This document shows, piece by piece, positions 16,108-24,115 of a DNA stretch of 64,000 nucleotides (position 1 is the stretch's first letter; every line of letters begins with the position of its first letter). Below the pieces are notes generated by a model that saw only the letters and a program-made list of their open reading frames with translations, was not told the DNA's origin and made no database searches. The DNA is taken from NCBI RefSeq assembly GCF_900187565.1, contig NZ_FYED01000015.1:62001-126000 (forward strand), read 5' to 3'. The position numbers were made by a program, and so were the translations under genes. Source of the DNA: Pseudomonas sp. Irchel 3A7. GTDB lineage: Bacteria > Pseudomonadota > Gammaproteobacteria > Pseudomonadales > Pseudomonadaceae.

Positions 16108-17469
16108 ATGAACAAGTCCACCCTGGCCCTGGCTGTGGCCGTAGGGGTTCTGGCGCAGCAAGCAAGCGCCGCCGGTTTCATCGAAGACAGCAAGGCTACT
16201 TTGGGGCTGCGTAACTTCTACATCAACCAGGACTTCCGTGACGGGAGTGCCGAGCCGAACAAAAACGAAGAATGGGGCCAAGGTTTCGATCTGCGTTTCA
16301 CTTCCGGCTACACCCAAGGCACCGTTGGCTTCGGTATCGACGCCATCGGCCTGCTGGGTGTGCGTCTGGATTCGGGCGGCGGCACTAATGGCAACGTTAA
16401 CGCCAATGGCACCTCTGGTAACGCTTATGGCGGCACTGTGTTCCCGAGCAAGTCCAACGGCGAAGCAGTTGATAACTTCTCCAGCCTGGGCCTGACAGCC
16501 AAGGCCAAGATCTCCCAGACTGAGCTGAAGCTCGGTACTTTGCAGCCGAAACTGCCGGTGATCGTGACCAACGACGGTCGTCTGCTGCCACAAACCTTCC
16601 AGGGTGGCCAGATCACCTCGGGCGATATCAAAGACCTGACACTGATCGGTGGTCAGATCGAACACGCCAAGGGTCGTAACTCCAGCAACAATGAAGAGCT
16701 GTCGATTGCCGGTGCCAACGGTCGCACGGCTGCTGGTCGCGACAGCAACAAGTTCATCTACGGTGGCGGTGACTATAAAATCACCAAAGACCTGACTGCC
16801 CAGTACTATTACGGCAATCTGGAAGACTTCTACAAACAGCACTTCCTGGGTCTGACACACAACTGGGCAATCGGGCCAGGCGTACTGAAATCCGATCTGC
16901 GCTACTTCAACAGCCGTGATGACGGTGCCAACGGTCACGATCCGTTCTACTACACCTCGGGCGACTACAACGCGCCTAATGGTAAAGGCAAGGTCGACAA
17001 CAACCTGTACAGCGGCCTGTTCCTGTACACCGTTGAAGGTCACACCTTCGGTGGTGGTTATCAGGTCAGCAACGGCAGCAGCGACTTCCCGTTTCTGAAC
17101 CAGGGTGATGGCTCGTCGGCCTACATCATTACTGACATGCAAATCCAGAAGTTCGCCCGTGCCGGCGAGCGCACCTGGCAGGCACGCTACTCGTTTGACT
17201 TCGCCAAGGTCGGCGTACCTGGCCTGACGGCTGGCGTGATTTACCTGCGCGGCGACGACATCGATACCGTCAACGCGTCCGGTGGACAAGCGGCTAAGGG
17301 TGCTTCCGAGTGGGAACGCGACCTGACCGTAGGCTACGTCGTCCAGTCGGGCCCGCTGAAGAACCTCGGCCTGCAGTGGAGAAACGCCATGTGGCGTACC
17401 GACCTGCCGAACACTCGCTCGCAGGACGAAAACCGCCTGATCGTCAGCTACTCGATCCCGCTGTTGTAA
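16108..17469 (+). CDS. OprE-like outer membrane porin (OprD family), copy 2
   Basis: This is a 453-residue OprD-family porin and tandem paralogue of the preceding gene. The signal peptide MNKSTLALAVAVGVLAQQ is identical over its first 18 residues; cleavage is probably after ASAA. Shared landmarks include GRLLPQTFQGGQITS, the KITKDLTAQYYYGNLEDFYKQ strand pair, and a C-terminal strand ending SYSIPLL. Differences cluster in surface-loop stretches (for example the Gly/Asn-rich insert GGGTNGNVNANGTSGNAYGG at about 94-113), suggesting different specificity. ATG 16108 follows GATAGGAGC. It has its own leader and a downstream terminator at 17577-17618, so it is probably transcribed separately from copy 1. 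Confidence 0.92.
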   Translation: MNKSTLALAVAVGVLAQQASAAGFIEDSKATLGLRNFYINQDFRDGSAEPNKNEEWGQGFDLRFTSGYTQGTVGFGIDAIGLLGVRLDSGGGTNGNVNANGTSGNAYGGTVFPSKSNGEAVDNFSSLGLTAKAKISQTELKLGTLQPKLPVIVTNDGRLLPQTFQGGQITSGDIKDLTLIGGQIEHAKGRNSSNNEELSIAGANGRTAAGRDSNKFIYGGGDYKITKDLTAQYYYGNLEDFYKQHFLGLTHNWAIGPGVLKSDLRYFNSRDDGANGHDPFYYTSGDYNAPNGKGKVDNNLYSGLFLYTVEGHTFGGGYQVSNGSSDFPFLNQGDGSSAYIITDMQIQKFARAGERTWQARYSFDFAKVGVPGLTAGVIYLRGDDIDTVNASGGQAAKGASEWERDLTVGYVVQSGPLKNLGLQWRNAMWRTDLPNTRSQDENRLIVSYSIPLL

Positions 17470-17471
17470 TA

Positions 17472-17562
17472 CTGTGGGAGCGAGCCTGCTCGCGAAGCGG
17501 TGTGTCATTGCGCTGATGTGCGGCTGACACGACGCTTTCGCGAGCAGGCTCGCTCCCACGGT
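17472..17562. repeat. REP doublet (type A)
   Basis: Inverted halves ctgtgggagcgagcctgctc / gagcaggctcgctcccacgg with spacer containing 'gctgatgtgcggctgacac'. It directly follows porin copy 2. Confidence 0.9.
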
Positions 17563-17576
17563 GGGGAAATCGATGC

Positions 17577-17618
17577 AAAAAAAAGCCCCGCCCGGCATCA
17601 CGCCGGTCGGGGCTTTTA
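17577..17618. terminator. Terminator after porin copy 2
   Basis: The 10-bp stem aaaagccccg / cggggctttt (17581-17590 and 17608-17617) encloses a second stem (ccgg/ccgg). A and T tracts on both sides make it active in either direction. Confidence 0.85.
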
Positions 17619-17767
17619 CGTTTTCAAGCCGGGCTCACCCCCGTAAACCCGCCTTGAAGTTCCCTCTTTTACAGCAACTCAAGGCCTTCTCGAACCTTGT
17701 GGCCGATGTTCAATGGGATATGAACTCGCGTCCAGTGAACAGATCTTTAATATTTCTTTTGGGTCTA

Positions 17768-17785
17768 AATAAATCGATATTTATT
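17768..17785. promoter_or_regulatory. AT-rich palindrome upstream of lsfA
   Basis: AATAAAT-cgat-ATTTATT is a perfect 7+7 dyad 66 bp upstream of the lsfA start. A near copy (AATAAAT-atg-ATTTAT) precedes ssuE. Because both genes are sulfate-starvation genes, it may be a shared regulator site; this is inference. The rest of the 17619-17850 gap holds only AT-rich sequence. Confidence 0.4.
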
Positions 17786-17850
17786 CTTTTTAATAGATAA
17801 AAAACGCAGGCACAGTTGAGCTCAACCAGCACTCATCAAGGAGCAGCACC

Positions 17851-18489
17851 ATGAGCATCAGACTGGGCGATATCGCCCCCGACTTCGAACAGGATTCCAG
17901 CGCCGGCACCATCCGGTTCCATCAGTGGCTGGGCGATAGCTGGGGCGTGCTGTTTTCCCACCCGGCGGACTTCACGCCGGTATGCACCACCGAACTCGGC
18001 TTCACGGCCAAATTGAAAGATGAATTCGCCAAGCGTGGGGTCAAGGCCATCGCACTGTCCGTCGATCCGGTGGATTCGCACCACCGCTGGATCGAAGACA
18101 TCAACGAAACCCAGAATACCGTCGTTAATTTCCCGATCCTCGACGACGCCGACCGCAAGGTCTCGGACCTCTACGACCTGATCCATCCCAACGCCAACGA
18201 CACCCTGACCGTGCGCTCGCTGTTCGTGATCGACCCGAACAAGAAGGTGCGGCTGACCATCACCTACCCGGCGAGCACCGGCCGCAACTTCCACGAAATC
18301 CTGCGGGTGATCGACTCGCTGCAGCTCACCGACAACCACAAGGTGGCCACCCCGGCCAACTGGCAGGACGGTGACGAGGTGGTCATCGTGCCTTCGCTCA
18401 AGGATGAAGAGGAAATCAAGCAGCGCTTTCCCAAGGGGTATCGTGCGGTGAAGCCTTACTTGCGCCTGACGCCGCAACCAAACCGTTGA
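17851..18489 (+). CDS. lsfA: 1-Cys peroxiredoxin of the sulfate-starvation type (LsfA)
   Basis: This is a Prx6-type thiol peroxidase that reduces hydroperoxides, 212 residues. The peroxidatic cysteine is C45 in HPADFTPVCTTELG. The GRNFHEILRVIDSLQ segment and the long C-terminal extension with PSLKDEEEIKQRFP are typical of Prx6; no resolving cysteine is evident. ATG 17851 has AAGGAG 8 bases upstream. LsfA is known in Pseudomonas as a protein made when sulfonates replace sulfate, and here it precedes the ssu genes. It is likely to protect against peroxide from the flavin-dependent SsuD reaction. It is separated from ssuE by a REP doublet and a terminator, so it is probably its own transcript. 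Confidence 0.92.
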   Translation: MSIRLGDIAPDFEQDSSAGTIRFHQWLGDSWGVLFSHPADFTPVCTTELGFTAKLKDEFAKRGVKAIALSVDPVDSHHRWIEDINETQNTVVNFPILDDADRKVSDLYDLIHPNANDTLTVRSLFVIDPNKKVRLTITYPASTGRNFHEILRVIDSLQLTDNHKVATPANWQDGDEVVIVPSLKDEEEIKQRFPKGYRAVKPYLRLTPQPNR

Positions 18490-18521
18490 GTCATTGAGCC
18501 TTGTGGTGTGGCGAATGCCCC

Positions 18522-18587
18522 TTTCGCGAGCAGGCTCGCTCCCACAGTCGTACGCGGTCAACTGTGGGAGCGAGCCTGCTCGCGAAG
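18522..18587. repeat. REP doublet (type A, outward order, short spacer)
   Basis: gcgagcaggctcgctcccac and gtgggagcgagcctgctcgc are separated by only 18 bp (agtcgtacgcggtcaact). A near-identical short-spacer copy is at 43023-43088. Confidence 0.9.
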
Positions 18588-18646
18588 ACGATGGCCCAGG
18601 CGCCGCAAGTTTCAAGGTGAATTGAATCCATAAAGCAGGGGATTTC

Positions 18647-18671
18647 AGGCCGTTTCGACGGCCTTTTTTTT
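18647..18671 (+). terminator. Terminator after lsfA
   Basis: aggccgt-TTCG-acggcct is a UUCG-tetraloop hairpin followed by eight T. It lies 157 bp after the lsfA stop and ends that transcript before ssuE. Confidence 0.88.
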
Positions 18672-18718
18672 GTCTGGGAAAACCTGACAGGTATATCTCT
18701 TAAACGCATAACCAAATG

Positions 18719-18734
18719 AATAAATATGATTTAT
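18719..18734. promoter_or_regulatory. AT-rich dyad upstream of ssuE
   Basis: AATAAAT-atg-ATTTAT lies 86 bp upstream of the ssuE start and matches the palindrome before lsfA (spacer 3 instead of 4). It is a candidate site for a common sulfur-limitation regulator such as CysB or an SfnR-like protein; identity is not shown. Confidence 0.4.
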
Positions 18735-18820
18735 GGATATATTAATCAGCTGTTAAGGTCACTCCATCGAAGCGAGATCGCAAACCGCGAATCGCCAACA
18801 CCGTTCAAGGAATTGTCTGA

Positions 18821-19414
18821 ATGCTGGTCGTCTCACTCGGTGGCAGTCCCAGTCAACGCTCCCGTTCCGGGGTGCTGCTGGAGCGCTCCCAACGTTGGTT
18901 GCAAGGGCAAGGCGTGGAAGTGGTGAGTTACCAGGTGCGGGACTTCCCGGCCGAAGACTTGCTGCACGCGCGCTTCGACAGCCCGAAGGTGATCGATCTC
19001 CTGCAACAGATTGAAAACGCCGATGGCCTGCTGATCGCCACCCCGGTCTACAAAGCCTCTTTTTCCGGTGCGTTGAAAACCGTGCTGGACCTGCTGCCCG
19101 AGCGCGCTCTGGCGCACAAAGTGGTTCTACCGATGGCGACGGGAGGCAGCATCGCCCACATGCTGGCGGTGGATTACGCACTCAAGCCAGTGTTGTCGGC
19201 GTTGAAAGCCCAGGAACTGCTACAGGGGATTTTCGCGGTCGACAGCCAGATTGCTTATGGCGAAGGCAGCGCCCAGGCGCAGTTGGCTCCCGAACTGGAA
19301 GAGCGGCTGAATGAATCGCTGGAATTGTTTTTCAGTGCCATGGCGCGACGGCCCAAGCCGCTCGATCCGAATCTGTTGAATGATCGTTTGTTGAGTGCTC
19401 GTTGGAGCATTTGA
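18821..19414 (+). CDS. ssuE: NAD(P)H-dependent FMN reductase
   Basis: SsuE supplies FMNH2 to the alkanesulfonate monooxygenase SsuD. It is a flavodoxin-like reductase of 197 residues: a Rossmann-like start MLVVSLGGSPSQRSRSG with the FMN phosphate loop, and TPVYKASFSGALKTVLDLLP (about 74-93), typical of the SsuE group. ATG 18821 follows CAAGGAATTGTCTGA. It opens the ssuEADCB cluster; ssuA follows after 105 bp. Confidence 0.95.
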   Translation: MLVVSLGGSPSQRSRSGVLLERSQRWLQGQGVEVVSYQVRDFPAEDLLHARFDSPKVIDLLQQIENADGLLIATPVYKASFSGALKTVLDLLPERALAHKVVLPMATGGSIAHMLAVDYALKPVLSALKAQELLQGIFAVDSQIAYGEGSAQAQLAPELEERLNESLELFFSAMARRPKPLDPNLLNDRLLSARWSI

Positions 19415-19519
19415 GTTTCACCGAAAATTAGCCCCACCCAAAATTGATGTACTGGCCTTACTCGCCCGCCAACGGGCAAGCAGGTGCAGCCAAAACCCAA
19501 CTGCAAAAAGGAGAGCGCC

Positions 19520-20485
19520 ATGCGCCCTGTCATTTTGCGTCGTGGTCTGGTCGCTCTGTTTGCTGCGGCTGTCACCTTCGGCGCCATTACTCAAGCTCAA
19601 GCTGAAACGCTACGAATCGGCTATCAGAAATACGGCACCCTGGTGCTGCTCAAAGCCAAAGGCACCCTGGAAAAACGCCTCGCCGCCCAAGGGGTGGACG
19701 TGCAATGGACTGAATTCCCCGGCGGCCCGCAATTGCTCGAAGGCCTGAACGTCGGCTCCATCGACTTCGGTGTGACCGGCGAAACACCGCCAGTGTTCGC
19801 TCAAGCGGCAGGTGCCGATCTGCTCTACGTCGCTTACGAACCACCAGCACCCCACAGCGAAGCGATCCTGGTGCCGAAAGGCTCACCGATCAAATCGGTG
19901 GCCGAGCTCAAGGGCAAGAAAGTCGTCCTGAACAAAGGCTCCAACGTGCACTACCTGCTGGTACGCGCCCTGGAAGACGCCGGCCTCAAATACACCGATA
20001 TCCAGACCGTGTTCCTGCCGCCGGCCGATGCCCGCGCCGCGTTCGAACGTGGCAGCGTCGACGCCTGGGTCATCTGGGACCCGTACCAGGCTGCCGCCGA
20101 ACAGCAACTGCAAGCGCGCACCCTGCGCGATGGCCAGGGCATCGTCGACAACCATCAGTTCTACCTGGCGACCAAGCCTTACGCACAGAAAAATCCTGGG
20201 GTGATCAAGACCCTCGTGGAAGAAGTGCGTGCGGTTGGCGAATGGTCCAAGGCCAATCCTGAAGACGTGACCCAACAGGTTTCACCACTGCTCGGCTTGC
20301 CGGCGGACATCACCCTGACCTCGGTGAAACGCCAGGGCTACGGCGCGCTGTTCCTCACCCCGGAAGTGGTCGCCGCCCAACAGAAAATCGCCGACAGCTT
20401 CTACCAACTCAAGCTGATTCCGAAGCCGTTGAGCATCAAAGACGTGATCTGGACGCCGCCGGCGGCCGTTGCCAAAGCTCAGTAA
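19520..20485 (+). CDS. ssuA: Aliphatic sulfonate ABC transporter binding protein
   Basis: SsuA is the periplasmic binding protein for alkanesulfonates, 321 residues. Signal peptide residues 1-28 end AITQAQA, before ETLRIGYQKYG. The mature protein has the SsuA/TauA-type fold, with GGPQLLEGLNVGSIDFGVTG (about 69-88) and NKGSNVHYLLVRALEDAGL. I chose ATG 19520 because AAAAGGAG sits 7 bases upstream and the signal peptide starts there. It works with SsuC and SsuB encoded downstream. Confidence 0.95.
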   Translation: MRPVILRRGLVALFAAAVTFGAITQAQAETLRIGYQKYGTLVLLKAKGTLEKRLAAQGVDVQWTEFPGGPQLLEGLNVGSIDFGVTGETPPVFAQAAGADLLYVAYEPPAPHSEAILVPKGSPIKSVAELKGKKVVLNKGSNVHYLLVRALEDAGLKYTDIQTVFLPPADARAAFERGSVDAWVIWDPYQAAAEQQLQARTLRDGQGIVDNHQFYLATKPYAQKNPGVIKTLVEEVRAVGEWSKANPEDVTQQVSPLLGLPADITLTSVKRQGYGALFLTPEVVAAQQKIADSFYQLKLIPKPLSIKDVIWTPPAAVAKAQ

Positions 20486-20538
20486 CCACGCCTCAGTAAC
20501 CAAAGCCCAGTCACTCGATTCCCCAAGGAGACCACTCC

Positions 20539-21687
20539 ATGAGCCTCAATATCTTCTGGTTCCTGCCTACCCACGGCGACGGCCATTACCTTGGCACCGC
20601 CGAAGGCGCTCGCGCCGTCGACCACGGTTACCTGCAACAGGTCGCGCAAGCGGCTGATCGCCTGGGTTTCGGCGGGGTGCTGATTCCGACCGGTCGTTCC
20701 TGCGAAGACTCGTGGCTGGTAGCGGCATCGCTGATTCCGGTGACCCAGCGTTTGAAATTCCTTGTCGCCCTGCGCCCCGGGATCATTTCCCCGACGGTGG
20801 CCGCGCGTCAGGCGGCGACGCTGGATCGGTTGTCTGGCGGGCGAGCATTGTTCAACCTGGTAACGGGTGGTGATCCGGAAGAATTGGCAGGCGATGGTCT
20901 GTTCCTGACCCATGAGGAGCGCTATCAGGCCTCGGTGGAATTCACCCGCATCTGGCGTCGGGTGCTGGAAGGCGAAACCGTCGATTACGACGGTCAGCAC
21001 ATCAGCGTGAAGGGCGCCAAGCTGCTCTATCCGCCGATCCAGCAACCGCGTCCGCCGCTGTACTTCGGTGGCTCCTCCGAAGCGGCGCAGGACTTGGCGG
21101 CAGAGCAGGTGGAAATGGTCCTGACCTGGGGCGAACCACCGGCGGCCGTGGCGGAAAAAATCGAGCAGGTGCGGGCCAAAGCCGCGAAGCTCGGTCGCAC
21201 CGTTCGCTTCGGTATTCGTCTGCATGTGATCGTTCGTGAAACCAATGCTGAAGCCTGGCAAGCGGCGGATCGCCTGATCTCCCACCTGGACGACGACACC
21301 ATTGCGCGCGCCCAGGCTTCGCTGGCGCGTTTCGATTCGGTCGGCCAGCAACGCATGGCCGCGCTGCACGGCGGCAGTCGCGACAACCTGGAAGTCAGCC
21401 CCAACCTGTGGGCCGGTGTCGGTCTGGTGCGTGGCGGTGCCGGTACGGCGCTGGTGGGCGATGGTCCGACCGTGGCCGCTCGCGTGAAGGAATACGCGGA
21501 CCTGGGCATCGACACCTTTATCTTCTCCGGTTATCCACACCTGGAAGAGTCATATCGCGTCGCGGAGCTGTTGTTCCCGCACCTGGATATCGAACGTCCC
21601 GAGTTGCCGAAAAGCGCCGGCTACGTCAGCCCGTTTGGCGAGATGGTGGCCAACGATATTCTTCCCAAAGCCGCGTCCCAGAGCTGA
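20539..21687 (+). CDS. ssuD: FMNH2-dependent alkanesulfonate monooxygenase
   Basis: SsuD oxidises alkanesulfonates to aldehyde and sulfite using FMNH2 from SsuE and O2. It is a luciferase-like TIM-barrel enzyme of 382 residues, the usual length. The N-terminus MSLNIFWFLPTHGDGHYLGT, the RPGIISPTVAARQAATLDRLSG segment and FSGYPHLEESYRVAELLFP near the end are characteristic. ATG 20539 follows CAAGGAG. It lies 53 bp after ssuA and 8 bp before ssuC. Confidence 0.97.
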   Translation: MSLNIFWFLPTHGDGHYLGTAEGARAVDHGYLQQVAQAADRLGFGGVLIPTGRSCEDSWLVAASLIPVTQRLKFLVALRPGIISPTVAARQAATLDRLSGGRALFNLVTGGDPEELAGDGLFLTHEERYQASVEFTRIWRRVLEGETVDYDGQHISVKGAKLLYPPIQQPRPPLYFGGSSEAAQDLAAEQVEMVLTWGEPPAAVAEKIEQVRAKAAKLGRTVRFGIRLHVIVRETNAEAWQAADRLISHLDDDTIARAQASLARFDSVGQQRMAALHGGSRDNLEVSPNLWAGVGLVRGGAGTALVGDGPTVAARVKEYADLGIDTFIFSGYPHLEESYRVAELLFPHLDIERPELPKSAGYVSPFGEMVANDILPKAASQS

Positions 21688-21695
21688 GGCGCGCC

Positions 21696-22478
21696 ATGAA
21701 GAAAATCATCCACAGCCTCGCGCCCTGGGCGTTGCCGGTATTGCTGTTGGCGGTATGGCAGTTGTCTGTGTCGGCGGGCTGGTTGTCGACGCGGATTCTG
21801 CCGGCGCCCATCGCCGTGATCGAGGCCGGTGTAAGCCTGGTGCGCAGCGGCGAGATCTGGACACACCTGGCCATCAGTGGCTGGCGGGCGGCGCTGGGTT
21901 TCGCCATCGGCGGCGGCCTCGGCCTGACCCTGGGCTTTATCACCGGCTTGTCGAAATGGGGCGAGCGCCTGCTCGACAGTTCGGTGCAAATGATCCGCAA
22001 CGTGCCGCACCTGGCGCTGATTCCACTGGTGATCCTGTGGTTCGGCATCGATGAGTCGGCGAAGATTTTCCTGGTGGCGCTGGGCACGTTGTTCCCGATC
22101 TACCTCAACACCTATCACGGCATCCGCAACGTCGACCCGGCACTGGTGGAGATGTCCCGCAGTTACGGTTTGTCCGGCTTCAGTCTGTTCCGCCAAGTGA
22201 TTCTGCCGGGTGCGCTGCCTTCGATTCTGGTCGGCGTGCGCTTCGCCCTGGGCTTCATGTGGTTGACGCTGATCGTCGCGGAAACCATCTCTGCAAGCTC
22301 CGGCATCGGTTATCTGGCGATGAATGCCCGTGAATTCTTGCAGACCGACGTGGTGGTGCTGGCGATTCTGATGTACGCGGTGCTCGGCAAGCTCGCTGAT
22401 CTCGCGGCCCGTGGACTTGAGCGTGTGTGGCTGCGTTGGCACCCGGCCTATCAAGTCGTTAAAGGAGGTGCCGCATGA
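21696..22478 (+). CDS. ssuC: Aliphatic sulfonate ABC transporter permease
   Basis: SsuC is the inner-membrane permease of the sulfonate importer, 260 residues with about six membrane segments. The EAA-loop region reads MSRSYGLSGFSLFRQVILPGALP (about residues 152-174), the contact with SsuB. I chose ATG 21696 (MKKIIHSLAPWALPVLLL); the longer open frame upstream overlaps ssuD. Its stop overlaps the ssuB start by 4 bp (ATGA), so the two are translationally coupled. Confidence 0.95.
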   Translation: MKKIIHSLAPWALPVLLLAVWQLSVSAGWLSTRILPAPIAVIEAGVSLVRSGEIWTHLAISGWRAALGFAIGGGLGLTLGFITGLSKWGERLLDSSVQMIRNVPHLALIPLVILWFGIDESAKIFLVALGTLFPIYLNTYHGIRNVDPALVEMSRSYGLSGFSLFRQVILPGALPSILVGVRFALGFMWLTLIVAETISASSGIGYLAMNAREFLQTDVVVLAILMYAVLGKLADLAARGLERVWLRWHPAYQVVKGGAA

Positions 22479-23281
22479 CGGCTCAACAACCTCCACGCCT
22501 GCTGCGCGGGATACCGCTGGCGGTGCGCAAGTTGCAAAAAACCTTCGGTTCGCGGCAGGTGTTGCGCGAGATCGACCTGCATATTCCGGCGGGCCAATTC
22601 GTCGCGGTGGTCGGTCGTAGCGGTTGCGGCAAAAGCACCTTGCTGCGCTTGTTGGCCGGCCTCGATCAGCCTACGGGCGGTGAGTTGCTGGCCGGTTCCG
22701 CGCCGCTGAGTGAGGCGCGGGAAGACACCCGGTTGATGTTCCAGGAAGCGCGTCTGCTGCCGTGGAAAAAGATCATCGATAACGTCGGCCTCGGGCTCAA
22801 GGGCAACTGGCGGCCAAAGGCACTGGAAGCCCTGGAAGCGGTCGGTCTGGCGGACCGTGCCAACGAGTGGCCGGCGGCCTTGTCCGGAGGGCAGAAGCAG
22901 CGTGTGGCGCTGGCCCGTGCGTTGATCCATCAACCGCGCCTGCTGTTGCTCGATGAGCCCCTGGGCGCGCTGGATGCCCTGACCCGTATCGAAATGCAGC
23001 AACTGATCGAACGGCTCTGGCAGCAGCACGGCTTCACTGTGTTGCTGGTGACCCACGACGTCAGTGAAGCGGTGGCGATCGCTGATCGGGTGATCCTGAT
23101 CGAAGACGGCGAAGTCGGCCTCGACCTGCACGTGGAACTGCCGCGCCCTCGGGTCCGCGGTTCCCATCGGCTGGCGGCGCTGGAAACCGAAGTCCTCAAT
23201 CGCGTGCTGTCACTGCCCGGACAACCGCCGGAACCGGAACCTGTTTCACCCTTGCCTACGCAATTGCGTTGGGCGCAGTAG
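22475..23281 (+). CDS. ssuB: Aliphatic sulfonate ABC transporter ATPase
   Basis: SsuB powers sulfonate import. The 268-residue ABC protein has Walker A GRSGCGKST (about 48-56), the signature LSGGQKQRVALARAL, Walker B LLLLDEPLGALD and the switch histidine in VTHDVSEA. A strong AAAGGAGG sits 8 bases before the ATG, inside the end of ssuC. Confidence 0.97.
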   Translation: MTAQQPPRLLRGIPLAVRKLQKTFGSRQVLREIDLHIPAGQFVAVVGRSGCGKSTLLRLLAGLDQPTGGELLAGSAPLSEAREDTRLMFQEARLLPWKKIIDNVGLGLKGNWRPKALEALEAVGLADRANEWPAALSGGQKQRVALARALIHQPRLLLLDEPLGALDALTRIEMQQLIERLWQQHGFTVLLVTHDVSEAVAIADRVILIEDGEVGLDLHVELPRPRVRGSHRLAALETEVLNRVLSLPGQPPEPEPVSPLPTQLRWAQ

Positions 23282-23284
23282 AGC

Positions 23285-23364
23285 AGCGGCAAGCTTCAAG
23301 CTACAAGCTGCAAGAAGAGGCAAATCGCTTTTTTCTTGCAGCTTGAAGCTTGCAACTTGCAGCT
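23285..23364. repeat. Tandem-heptamer inverted repeat between ssuB and ssuF
   Basis: The left arm (23285-23314) is about four copies of GCTNCAA; the right arm (23335-23364) is about four copies of TTGNAGC. As 30-bp arms they match at 26 positions, with a 20-bp spacer rich in T. The result is a long hairpin within the ssu cluster. Confidence 0.8.
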
Positions 23365-23389
23365 CATTTCGACCTCAGGAGAAATAAAT

Positions 23390-23605
23390 ATGACTATCAA
23401 AGCCATCAACGTGCGCAACCAGTTCAAAGGCTCCATCAAGGAAATCGTTCTCGGTGACGTGCTGTCGGAAATCGATGTGCAGACCGCTTCCGGCATCGTC
23501 ACCTCCGTGATCACCACCCGTTCGGTAAAGGAGCTGGAATTGGCCGTGGGCAGTGAAGTGATCGCCTTCGTGAAATCCACCGAGGTGTCGATCGCCAAGT
23601 TGTAA
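23390..23605 (+). CDS. ssuF: SsuF molybdopterin-binding (TOBE/Mop) small protein
   Basis: This is a 71-residue single Mop/TOBE domain protein (MTIKAINVRNQFKGSIKEIV ... VTSVITTRSVKELELAVGS). Such proteins bind molybdate or molybdopterin-like ligands. In P. putida the gene at the end of the ssu cluster is called ssuF and is needed for growth on some organosulfur compounds; its exact role is unclear. I chose ATG 23390 because CAGGAGA lies 7-10 bases upstream. It is separated from ssuB by the heptamer inverted repeat and is followed by a terminator. Confidence 0.9.
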   Translation: MTIKAINVRNQFKGSIKEIVLGDVLSEIDVQTASGIVTSVITTRSVKELELAVGSEVIAFVKSTEVSIAKL

Positions 23606-23623
23606 GGCGCGTGCGGTGCACAT

Positions 23624-23657
23624 AACCCCGGAGGGTTTGAGCCCTTCGGGGTTTTTT
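23624..23657 (+). terminator. Terminator after ssuF
   Basis: aaccccgGAGGGtttgaGCCCTTCggggtttttt is a strong hairpin with a T tract, closing the ssu cluster. Confidence 0.9.
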
Positions 23658-23658
23658 A

Positions 23659-23697
23659 TATAAGGCTGCTTATAAAGCGCTTCATAGCTTATAAGGT
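23659..23697. promoter_or_regulatory. Candidate hipBA operator
   Basis: TATAAG-gctg-CTTATA (23659-23674) is followed by a second CTTATAAG palindrome (23689-23696). Repeated half-sites 100-140 bp before hipB resemble the multi-site operators bound by HipB-type antitoxins. The assignment is inference. Confidence 0.4.
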
Positions 23698-23800
23698 GCG
23701 TTCTAACGCCTGTTATGTAGGTGGTTTTGATGCCGTCATTCGTTTTTACGAGGTGCTATAGTGCTTCTTAACGCGTTTTAACAGCTTCAGGATGCGCTTT

Positions 23801-24115
23801 ATGAGCGACTTTTTCCCTCTGGAATGTGCCGATAGTCTCTATGCCATAGGCCTTATGGTCAGGCGCCGGCGCTTGCAACATAAGCAGCGGCAGAAAGATC
23901 TCGCCATGAGTCTTTCGATGTCCGAGAGAACCCTGAGGAAGATCGAAGCGGGCGATCCCTCGGTGGAGTTGCGCTCTTTCATGCTGGTGCTGTGGCATTT
24001 GGGGCTGATCCAGGAAGTGTTTCAAAACCTCCAGACCCCATCGACCTCCCTTGAGACCTTTGAACCCTCGAGCGCCAAGCGCGTGCGGCTTCCCAAAACC
24101 AGGGGGGATTTTTGA
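23801..24115 (+). CDS. hipB: HipB-like antitoxin / helix-turn-helix regulator
   Basis: This is a 104-residue DNA-binding protein with a Cro/CI-type helix-turn-helix (about residues 18-60: LMVRRRRLQHKQRQKDLAMS, then MSERTLRKIEAGDPSVEL), the antitoxin partner of HipA. I chose ATG 23801 over an in-frame ATG at 23792 because CAGGA lies 8 bases upstream of it and would overlap the other. Its TGA overlaps the hipA ATG (TGATG), so the pair is coupled. The C-terminal tail is basic and disordered (SSAKRVRLPKTRGDF). Confidence 0.85.
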   Translation: MSDFFPLECADSLYAIGLMVRRRRLQHKQRQKDLAMSLSMSERTLRKIEAGDPSVELRSFMLVLWHLGLIQEVFQNLQTPSTSLETFEPSSAKRVRLPKTRGDF

